From Planctomycetaceae bacterium (GTDB taxonomy: Bacteria; Planctomycetota; Planctomycetia; Pirellulales; Thermoguttaceae), in the NCBI GenBank assembly GCA_031254675.1, contig JAIRTV010000348.1:1-5887 (forward strand): 5,887 nt of DNA, given 5' to 3'. This document shows positions 1 to 5,187 of the stretch, one piece after another (position 1 is the first letter of the stretch; each line of letters starts with the position of its first letter). The notes beneath the pieces are model-generated. The model worked only from the letters and a program-made list of their open reading frames with translations. It ran no database searches and was not told where the DNA came from. A program made the position numbers and the translations under genes.

Positions 1-109
1 TTAACGTTGGAAATTGTTAAATATTAATTGTTCATAATTTGACAAGCGGAATTTCAACATTTTGGTAAATAGTACGCTTGCGAACTACTCACTATCAATT
101 ATTGACGAA

Positions 110-1600
110 TTACGTGATATAACCTTGTTCTTCCATGAGTCCACAGAAATTTTCGTAAAGGTCGGAATATTGAGCGACACGTTCTGAATTGGGGAAAAAC
201 ATTGTTTCGGTACTCAACATGGCTTCGGCGGTATCTTCGAGCGAATGGAACATGCCTCCCATTGCTGCCATCATTGCCGCTCCAAACGCCGCACCGCCAC
301 GACCAATCATTCGGCGGTTCACCCGCCCCGTAACATCCGCGCGACATTGCATCCAAGAATCACTCGAACACCACTCCCCTCCCGAATAAATATCACCACG
401 ACTCTCCTGAAGCTCCGCCAGTTTGTTCAACTTCTGGTAACAATACCGCTCAAACATCGCCGTCCCTTGCAAACACGAAGCAAATTGCACTGTTTGATTA
501 TCTGTTGCCGGAGAAATAAATCCCTCCGCACTGCCGGACACAAACGGAAATGTTTCCCCTTTTCTCACATTCGGATAAGCAAGATATGTTGTCGGTAGCA
601 ATGTTTGTGCTGATGTTTCGAGTTCTTGGAATGTCTTTTCGGAAAACCAATCGCTAATCCATTCGGCGCCGGTTTTACTTTCCACCGAAAAAAACCAAGT
701 GTGATTCAACAATTTGAATATTTGGGTTTGTCCCAACGAATCCCGAATCAGTTTGGGCGAAATCCCGCTAATGGTCATTCCTTTGTGAAACACGGTATTA
801 AAATCGCCGAGTTTGCGTGCGCCGGAAGCGAGAAATTGTGCGGTGGCGGAAGTTGTTCCCATGATCACGGCAACACCAACAGGCAATCCGGTTGAAGAAG
901 ACGCATTTTGTGAAATCGTTCCTACTTGTTCGCCAAGCGGAACCAATCGCGGCAAACGTTCCCGAACTCCAAGATGCATATCGTAATCAAGCCAGTCAGG
1001 CCAACATTCGTCAATCATATCGCAACCGGTTTTCATTGCCAACGAATATTCCGTCACATCCGGTATTCCTTTGAGTTTACCGATAATATAATCCGCCTGA
1101 TGAATAAAATAAGCGTTTTCGTAAAGTTCCGGTTGATTTTCTTTAATCCAAGCAATTTTTGCCAATGGCGAAACGGCTTGAAATTGAAATCCCATTTTGT
1201 TGCAATGTTCCTGACCGTGATAGTTCAGACTTTTGGCGTAATCAATTCCGCGAGTGTCTCCGGCTAAAATGGCAGGAAATAAAGGAACACCTTTGCGGTC
1301 AACAGTCAGAATCGCACCGGGATCGCTGCAAACCGAAATCGCTTTTAACTGGTTCGGTCCGGCAACTTTGGTACGAAGTTGGTTAATCATTTGCCCCAAT
1401 GCTTGACGGGTTGCGTCCCACCAGATTTCGGGGTTTAATTCTAGTTGTCCTTTGGCGGCGTTTGGAGAATTTGTTGCGGAGTAAGGAGATTGCGTTTCGG
1501 CAAGGATGGTTCCATGTTCGGAGACGGCAGAAACATAAGCGCTGTCGGCAGCAAGGTGAACACCAATAAACACCGCGTCGTAAGTAGGAATTTGACTCAT
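110..1600 (-). CDS. FGGY-family carbohydrate kinase homologue, probably catalytically inactive (pseudokinase)
   Basis: The 496-residue length is normal for FGGY sugar kinases (xylulokinase, glycerol kinase and relatives), which phosphorylate sugars or polyols with ATP in the cytoplasm. Family landmarks are present in order: GQLELNPEIWWDA (51-63), a DRKGVPLFPAILAGDTRG segment (101-118), a near match to FGGY signature 1 (SPLAKIAWIKENQPEL, 144-159), TEYSLAMKTGCDMID (183-197), and C-terminal GGEWCSSDSWMQCRADVTGR (407-426) followed by AAFGAAMMAAMGG (437-449). The key catalytic positions are changed: the DxGT phosphate motif reads H15-L-A-A, the catalytic Asp of GGGDNAAG (Asp233 of E. coli XylB) aligns without gaps to Ser251 in GTTSATAQ, and the GTSG motif reads HKGM (272-275). 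The ATG at 1598-1600 was chosen because the family N-terminus starts just after it; no Shine-Dalgarno is visible. The reading frame is intact and not decaying. Family assignment is firm; the true substrate and any activity are unknown. Confidence 0.85.
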   Translation of the reverse strand: MSQIPTYDAVFIGVHLAADSAYVSAVSEHGTILAETQSPYSATNSPNAAKGQLELNPEIWWDATRQALGQMINQLRTKVAGPNQLKAISVCSDPGAILTVDRKGVPLFPAILAGDTRGIDYAKSLNYHGQEHCNKMGFQFQAVSPLAKIAWIKENQPELYENAYFIHQADYIIGKLKGIPDVTEYSLAMKTGCDMIDECWPDWLDYDMHLGVRERLPRLVPLGEQVGTISQNASSSTGLPVGVAVIMGTTSATAQFLASGARKLGDFNTVFHKGMTISGISPKLIRDSLGQTQIFKLLNHTWFFSVESKTGAEWISDWFSEKTFQELETSAQTLLPTTYLAYPNVRKGETFPFVSGSAEGFISPATDNQTVQFASCLQGTAMFERYCYQKLNKLAELQESRGDIYSGGEWCSSDSWMQCRADVTGRVNRRMIGRGGAAFGAAMMAAMGGMFHSLEDTAEAMLSTETMFFPNSERVAQYSDLYENFCGLMEEQGYIT

Positions 1601-1655
1601 AATAACAAAAAAGGGTGTACATGAACTAAAATATTCTCAAAATGACAACCCTCAT

Positions 1656-1684
1656 AGTTTAACGAGTTTTTGAGATTATGCCAA
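1656..1684 (-). promoter_or_regulatory. Possible sigma70-type promoter for the FGGY homologue
   Basis: On the minus strand TTGGCA (1679-1684) lies 17 bp from TAAACT (1656-1661), giving five of six matches at -35 and four of six at -10. Transcription would start near 1649, about 48 nt before the start codon. The region is AT-rich, so a chance match is quite possible. Confidence 0.35.
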
Positions 1685-1794
1685 GATGTAAACTGTTTTC
1701 GTAAATATTCAGCAGAATTATTCAAGCAGAAAATACAAATCGGTACTTGGAAAAATAGAGACACAAAAAACAAATATTCTATAATTTTTGTATT

Positions 1795-1847
1795 TTTTGA
1801 ATAGTCGAGTAGTTAAATTTCGTTCTTACTTGCTCGACTATTTAAAA
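1795..1847. repeat. Long inverted repeat, possible terminator
   Basis: AATAGTCGAG (1800-1809) is perfectly complementary to CTCGACTATT (1833-1842). The stem extends outwards by a G-U pair and four T-A pairs (1795-1798 with 1844-1847). The outward G-U pair forms only in a plus-strand transcript, and a T-run (1848-1852) follows on that strand. It lies 57 nt past the phosphatase stop codon, so it may end that transcript or work in both directions. The 23-nt loop is long for an intrinsic terminator. Confidence 0.5.
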
Positions 1848-1903
1848 TTTTTCGCTATTCGCTATTTCGATACATTGGCACGAATAGTTACGTTTATTTT
1901 AAT

Positions 1904-3388
1904 TTAAGGAACAATGACCGTTTTGATCACGTGAAAAATATCGGTGTTGTCCACATATTGTCCCGAAAACTTCCAGAATTGGGCGGCTTTGGGGTCGGAA
2001 CCTTTAATTCGTTTCAAAAAGAGGTCGGCTCCAATTCCTTTTGCGTAAAGCGGAACCAACGCATTGGTATGACCATTGGAACCATACTGCACTCCGGGAA
2101 CCTTACCACGACCTTGATTTTGAACTTGCCGGAATTCGTTGAAAGAATCGCCTTCATCGTAAACGCCGTTATTATTGTCATCATTATAGGTTGCTGCTCC
2201 CCAAATTTGTCCGGTTTCATGGTCGGACGTAACAATAACCAACGTCTCCTTCCAAGAGCTGTTCTTCTCAACCCAATCAATAATCGTATCAACCGTTTTC
2301 GAAAAACCGGTATGTTCCAAAATACTTGCTTCGATATTGCGTCCATGATTGGCGTGGTCAATCGCACCGCCTTCAATCATCAGAATAAAACCGTTGGTGT
2401 TGTTTTTGGTCAACACGTTTAAAGCGGCAAGCGACATTGTTGATAGACTCGGAAGTTCATTCCAATCTGCTTTTTTGTAATTCTTATTGAGCAGTTCACG
2501 GGTTTGTTCAACACCATCCAGATAGCCGTCAACCGGAGGAATCGCCCCAAGAGAACGAGCCACTCCAATTATTTTATCAGGAATTGTTCCTTTTCCCGCA
2601 GCAAGTTCTTCAAACTGTTTTTTTGTTTCTATAACATTGAATCCGTTTAATGTTCCTGATTTCATTATTTCCCAATTTTCTTCGTTGCCGACACAATTGA
2701 AACGTTTTCTTTTTGCTTTTTCGTCTTCATTCTCTTTAATTTCGATTGGTTTGCCGCGTTCATAAAACGGATGTCCGCATCCCATGACAACAGACAGCGG
2801 ACTTGTTTTTGAAACCATTTGGCGAAAAATTGTTCCTAAATCGCCGCGTTCGGTTTCGTGTGCGACAAAGCCGGCGGGAGTGGCGTGAGACATGGGGACG
2901 GTTGTAACGGTTCCGGCTTTTTTGCCGTGTTTGACCGCGATTTCCGAAATCAATTCGATTGGTTTTTTATCGTACGTCATTCCGATTCTTCCGTTGCTTG
3001 TTTTGGTGCCGCCGTGAATAGCGGTACTTGCTGCGGCGGAGTCGGTTGTTTTTGTAAACTCGGTACTGTGTGTTCCATTGGCAATTGTTTCCCAAAAGAC
3101 GCTTGGATCATAACCTGTTACAGTGGCAGGCAGTTCGACATTTTTATTTGTGCGCGAATAAGTCGTGCAACTAATCGCAACCGGAAATGTTTGATAACGT
3201 TGTTGTCCGATTTCTCCATAACGATAATAAGTTCCAGCCCAATCGGAATTGAAACCGTTTCCGTCGCCAATTAGAAGAATCACATTTTTGGCAGTTTGTG
3301 CCGACACCGTTTGTAGCGACATCACCGCAACAAAAAACGATAAATAGATCCCCAAAAACAAAATTCCAATAAAAAGTTTTTTTGTCAT
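1904..3388 (-). CDS. phoA: Secreted alkaline phosphatase (PhoA family)
   Basis: This is a complete 494-residue alkaline phosphatase (E. coli PhoA has 471). It hydrolyses phosphate monoesters outside the cytoplasm to release inorganic phosphate. A signal peptide is clear: MTKKLF, then a hydrophobic stretch (about 6-24), with likely cleavage after VSA (28-30). The metal and catalytic residues align with E. coli PhoA: Asp42 in LLIGDGNG (D51), Asp116-Ser117 in TTDSAAAS (D101 and nucleophile S102), Thr170 (T155), Arg181 (R166), Glu339 and Asp344 in MIEGGAIDHANH (E322, D327), His348 (H331), Asp389-His390 in TSDHETG (D369, H370) and His440 in NGHTNA (H412). His168 and His345 replace D153 and K328, as in mammalian enzymes. 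Residues 402-414 form an acidic loop resembling a calcium site. The ATG at 3386-3388 begins directly before the signal peptide; no Shine-Dalgarno is visible. The three cysteines (74, 204, 232) do not match the E. coli disulfide positions. Function is confident; substrate preference is not known. Confidence 0.95.
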   Translation of the reverse strand: MTKKLFIGILFLGIYLSFFVAVMSLQTVSAQTAKNVILLIGDGNGFNSDWAGTYYRYGEIGQQRYQTFPVAISCTTYSRTNKNVELPATVTGYDPSVFWETIANGTHSTEFTKTTDSAAASTAIHGGTKTSNGRIGMTYDKKPIELISEIAVKHGKKAGTVTTVPMSHATPAGFVAHETERGDLGTIFRQMVSKTSPLSVVMGCGHPFYERGKPIEIKENEDEKAKRKRFNCVGNEENWEIMKSGTLNGFNVIETKKQFEELAAGKGTIPDKIIGVARSLGAIPPVDGYLDGVEQTRELLNKNYKKADWNELPSLSTMSLAALNVLTKNNTNGFILMIEGGAIDHANHGRNIEASILEHTGFSKTVDTIIDWVEKNSSWKETLVIVTSDHETGQIWGAATYNDDNNNGVYDEGDSFNEFRQVQNQGRGKVPGVQYGSNGHTNALVPLYAKGIGADLFLKRIKGSDPKAAQFWKFSGQYVDNTDIFHVIKTVIVP

Positions 3389-3477
3389 AACAAAATTAGT
3401 GTGGTTAAAATTGGTGTTGAAATTAAAATTTAGCCCATTGACAGTACAGTAAAGTCAAAACAACTCACGAAGTGATC

Positions 3478-3506
3478 ATTATAGAAGTCAAAAACGACGA
3501 CGTCAA
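3478..3506 (-). promoter_or_regulatory. Near-consensus sigma70-type promoter for the alkaline phosphatase
   Basis: On the minus strand TTGACG (3501-3506) is followed after exactly 17 bp by TATAAT (3478-3483). That is five of six and six of six matches at optimal spacing. Transcription would start near 3471 and give a leader of about 83 nt. Such a strong core promoter suggests good basal expression or control by a repressor. No convincing Pho box overlaps it. Confidence 0.7.
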
Positions 3507-3513
3507 GAATGTC

Positions 3514-3564
3514 TTAAAAAATAATAGATACTTTTCTTTGTAACCATCTATTTTTATTTTTTAA
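3514..3564. terminator. Large AT-rich hairpin, possible terminator downstream of the HTH gene
   Basis: The 16-nt arm at 3514-3529 pairs with ATCTATT (3546-3552) and ATTTTTTAA (3556-3564), leaving only a 3-nt bulge (TTT, 3553-3555). The loop is 16 nt. In a minus-strand transcript from the HTH gene the 3' arm is itself U-rich, which could favour release. It sits just upstream of the phosphatase -35 box, so it could insulate that promoter or act as a regulatory site instead. A GC-rich stem is lacking, so termination is uncertain. Confidence 0.4.
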
Positions 3565-3635
3565 TTGTTTCGGAATTTTGAGAGGTGATAAATAGAAGTA
3601 ACCGTTTATGTTACTATTTTATGTTTGCCCAATTT

Positions 3636-3662
3636 TTCTGTGTATTCTGTGTGTTCCGTGTT
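3636..3662. repeat. Three tandem 9-bp repeats (TTCYGTGTN)
   Basis: The copies are TTCTGTGTA, TTCTGTGTG and TTCCGTGTT, head to tail. A further single copy, TTCTGTGTT, is at 3726-3734 and a related CTCTGTGTTC is at 4621-4630. All lie between genes. The role is unknown. Confidence 0.7.
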
Positions 3663-3746
3663 CAAAAAAATATTGAACAAGGTTAAACCGAAAGAGGGAA
3701 CAGAATAGATATCAGGAGAAAACAATTCTGTGTTTCGATAAAACGA

Positions 3747-4532
3747 TCAATCGGTTTCACTCAAAACCTGATAAATGCGGCTGATAACAACACCGTATTT
3801 TTTCGCAATATCGACAATAGCAACACCACGTTTTCTCAATTTGACAATATCCAATTTTGCTTTATTATCAATTCGTTGTCGTTGATCGACACGGAAGGGA
3901 GTGATGGGATTATCTGATTCTCGATTGTACACTTCCAAATCTTGCCGAATCACACCGATGGAGACATTCACTTTTTGTGCGATTTGCTGATGGCTCAATC
4001 CTGTCCGGCGCAACTCCGCAACCTTTTGACGTCTCACCGCCACACCTGGATCGGGCGGACGTTTGTGATTAAATTTTTCGGGTGTTACGGGATTTTCCGC
4101 TGTTTTATTGTAATCTTGAATAATTTGCCGAATTCGCTCAACCGATAATTCGTACACTTTCGCAATCTCCGCATAAGTTGCCCCATCACGCCGCAATGCC
4201 GCAATATGATTGAGTCGATTCTCGCGGGTTTTGCGATTGTTTTCGATTTGATTTCGGTACTTTTTTATTTCTTGTTCCCGTATTTTAAGTTTTTTTATTC
4301 GTTCTTTTTCTTGTTTTTTACGTTTCTTAATTTGTTCCGGATTTGCTTTCCGCCTACTCAGCAAATCGTAAATCCCATGAACATCAATACCGTGCGAAAA
4401 ACATAACCGATACATTTCACCAACGGAAACATGGAACGATTCGGCGATATGTTTTAGTGATTCGCCGTCCATTAAACGTTTTTTAATGTTCTTAATAGTT
4501 TTTTGTGTCCAATTCGTTGTTTTTGTAATCAT
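3747..4532 (-). CDS. Multi-helix-turn-helix DNA-binding protein of unknown function
   Basis: This 261-residue protein is not a family recognised by name, but it is clearly built from repeats. Four helix-turn-helix units can be read: 12-46 (KRLMDGESLKHIAESFHVSVGE), 107-141 (LRRDGATYAEIAKVYELSV, then ERIRQI), 167-202 (LRRTGLSHQQIAQKVNVSI) and 225-257 (LRKRGVAIVDIAKKYGVVI). Units 2 and 3 are each followed by YN plus a conserved NPVTP or NPITP linker (147-151 and 208-212), a 61-residue period. Residues 64-101 are Lys/Arg/Glu-rich and probably helical or coiled-coil. No enzymatic, sensor or membrane domain is seen, so it is cytoplasmic and probably binds DNA. Unit 2 resembles sigma-70 region 4. 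The ATG at 4530-4532 is preferred over a TTG at 4566-4568, because the TTG would add a non-conserved, Tyr-rich stretch; neither start has a Shine-Dalgarno. The gene is flanked by gaps on both sides and divergent from the DUF1559 gene. Confidence 0.8.
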   Translation of the reverse strand: MITKTTNWTQKTIKNIKKRLMDGESLKHIAESFHVSVGEMYRLCFSHGIDVHGIYDLLSRRKANPEQIKKRKKQEKERIKKLKIREQEIKKYRNQIENNRKTRENRLNHIAALRRDGATYAEIAKVYELSVERIRQIIQDYNKTAENPVTPEKFNHKRPPDPGVAVRRQKVAELRRTGLSHQQIAQKVNVSIGVIRQDLEVYNRESDNPITPFRVDQRQRIDNKAKLDIVKLRKRGVAIVDIAKKYGVVISRIYQVLSETD

Positions 4533-4551
4533 TGTAAATACAGTGTAAATA
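4533..4551. repeat. Paired direct repeat next to the HTH start codon, possible operator
   Basis: TGTAAATA occurs twice, at 4533-4540 and 4544-4551, with an 11-bp period that places both copies on the same face of the helix. It directly abuts the HTH start codon. This would suit autoregulation, but chance is possible in AT-rich DNA. Confidence 0.4.
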
Positions 4552-4581
4552 AAATAATTGTAAGTCAATTCCGATCTGATC

Positions 4582-4652
4582 TTGTTCGAACAAATTGCGA
4601 AGAGAGTAATTTGTTCTTCGCTCTGTGTTCTTGAAAAATAATTTTCACAGAG
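4582..4652. repeat. Cluster of palindrome and overlapping inverted repeats in the HTH upstream region
   Basis: A perfect 12-bp palindrome, TTGTTCGAACAA, lies at 4582-4593. GAACAAATT (4588-4596) pairs with AATTTGTTC (4608-4616), a 9-bp stem. GCGAAGA (4597-4603) pairs with TCTTCGC (4615-4621), a 7-bp stem that cannot coexist with the first. A third hairpin joins CTCTGT (4621-4626) to ACAGAG (4647-4652), with an inner GAAAA/TTTTC stem. These could be operators or alternative RNA folds in the HTH leader. Confidence 0.5.
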
Positions 4653-4962
4653 TTTTGATCAGTTCCACGTCGAACGATGATGACGAAAAGCATAAGTCTG
4701 CCTATTCCATCCAACCACCAACTTCATAAATGTTAAAATTGGATATTGCAATGTAGCGTTTTATTTGATGTTGGTGTTACATTTTAACTTTTTACTCAAC
4801 TTCGTCTTCATAAATTTTCCTTGATTTTATCAGACATAAAATATAAATCAACAATTGTAATCATTCCGTATCGTTTTTATTTTTTGCTCCAACCGTCAAC
4901 CTCAAACGTTTTCATTGAGAACAAAGTCGAGAGCAACACGAAATATCAAACATATTTCATCG

Positions 4963-5025
4963 TTTATCCATGATATATTCTTGTTAATCCGTGACATGTT
5001 ATAGTTAGTCCGTGATATTTTATAG
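4963..5025. repeat. Three 21-bp tandem repeats, probable upstream activator sites
   Basis: Three head-to-tail 21-bp copies are at 4963-4983, 4984-5004 and 5005-5025. Copies 2 and 3 agree at 18 of 21 positions and copies 1 and 2 at 15 of 21. The shared core is TCCRTGAYAT. A weaker fourth copy at 4942-4962 matches copy 1 at 12 of 21. The 21-bp period is two helical turns, so all copies face the same side. They end about 75 bp before the predicted start of transcription, where sigma54 activators typically bind. Confidence 0.75.
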
Positions 5026-5073
5026 AGCATTGTAAACTTTGTGAAAATAGGAAGATTTTAGTTGAAATTTGAT

Positions 5074-5090
5074 TTGGCATGGTCTTTGCA
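5074..5090 (+). promoter_or_regulatory. Sigma54 (RpoN)-type -24/-12 promoter for the DUF1559 gene
   Basis: TTGGCATG (5074-5081), then GTCT, then TTTGCA (5085-5090) fit the sigma54 consensus TGGCACG-N4-TTGCW. The invariant GG (5076-5077) and GC (5088-5089) are separated by exactly 10 bp. The only mismatch to the core is T for C in TGGCACG. Transcription would start near 5101, giving a leader of about 87 nt. Sigma54 promoters need an AAA+ activator bound upstream, which fits the repeat array at 4963-5025. Confidence 0.7.
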
Positions 5091-5119
5091 ATAACTTCTT
5101 GGGTTGTGTCGCATGAATT

Positions 5120-5161
5120 ATGTTACTTCAATAACATCATAACGACAAAAAATATTTTTTG
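5120..5161 (+). repeat. Inverted repeats in the predicted DUF1559 mRNA leader
   Basis: ATGTTA (5120-5125) pairs with TAACAT (5132-5137) around a 6-nt loop. A perfect 16-bp palindrome, CAAAAAATATTTTTTG, follows at 5146-5161. Both lie between the predicted transcription start and the ribosome-binding site. They may affect message stability or be simple AT-rich noise. Confidence 0.35.
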
Positions 5162-5175
5162 AAAACAAAAATCAT

Positions 5176-5181
5176 GAGGAG
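5176..5181 (+). promoter_or_regulatory. Shine-Dalgarno site of the DUF1559 gene
   Basis: GAGGAG lies 6 nt before the ATG at 5188-5190. It is the only clear ribosome-binding site in the window and fixes this start, making the unusually long leader peptide real rather than a misannotated start. Confidence 0.8.
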
Positions 5182-5187
5182 TTTACC

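Larger units (their letters stand above)
1601..1903. other. Intergenic region between the FGGY homologue and the phosphatase
   Basis: No coding potential is seen in this AT-rich stretch. It holds a possible promoter for the kinase homologue at its left, a long inverted repeat at 1795-1847, and a short tandem duplication of TTCGCTA at 1851-1864. The gap and the possible promoter argue that the two minus-strand genes are transcribed separately. Confidence 0.6.
3389..3746. other. Intergenic region between the phosphatase and the HTH protein
   Basis: No coding potential is seen here. From left to right it holds the phosphatase leader and promoter (3389-3506), a large AT-rich hairpin (3514-3564), a small inverted repeat AGTAAC/GTTACT (3597-3602 with 3610-3615), three tandem 9-bp repeats (3636-3662), and a small hairpin TGTTCAA/TTGAACA (3659-3665 with 3673-3679). 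One more copy of the 9-mer core, TTCTGTGTT, lies at 3726-3734. Confidence 0.6.
4533..5187. other. Divergent intergenic region between the HTH gene and the DUF1559 gene
   Basis: No gene of convincing length is seen in these 655 bp. The left part (4533-4652) carries direct and inverted repeats facing the HTH gene. The middle (4653-4941) is AT-rich, with crossing inverted repeats CACCAAC/GTTGGTG (4716-4722 with 4770-4776) and GTTAAAAT/ATTTTAAC (4732-4739 with 4781-4788), and is otherwise featureless. The right part holds the 21-bp repeat array, the sigma54-type promoter and the leader of the DUF1559 gene. Confidence 0.6.

Noticed and set aside
39..67. TTGACA on the plus strand at 39-44 as a -35 box
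   Set aside because: No acceptable -10 box lies 16-18 bp downstream, and it would point antisense into the FGGY gene.
70..87. Small hairpin TAGT..ACTA with a CGCAAGCG centre downstream of the FGGY gene, a possible terminator
   Set aside because: The stem has a T-T mismatch, is very short, and is followed by only three U residues on the minus strand.
2858..3274. Plus-strand 138-codon open frame inside the phosphatase gene
   Set aside because: It is antisense to a gene with all its catalytic motifs, and its Cys/Phe-rich translation has no family features.
3421..3460. CTGTAC-TGTCAA stretch in the phosphatase leader (minus strand) resembling part of a Pho box
   Set aside because: The spacing and repeat do not match the two 7-bp direct repeats of a Pho box, and it lies downstream of the predicted transcription start.
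4533..4568. Longer HTH protein starting at a TTG (4566-4568)
   Set aside because: The extra 12 residues are Tyr-rich and unlike the rest of the protein, there is no ribosome-binding site, and they are encoded across the TGTAAATA direct repeat.
4677..4736. Short plus-strand ORF starting at 4677 (about 19 codons)
   Set aside because: It is very short, has no Shine-Dalgarno and no recognisable sequence.
5055..5073. Possible IHF site between the repeat array and the sigma54 promoter
   Set aside because: Only the AATCAA core (minus strand) matches; the TTR half is missing.
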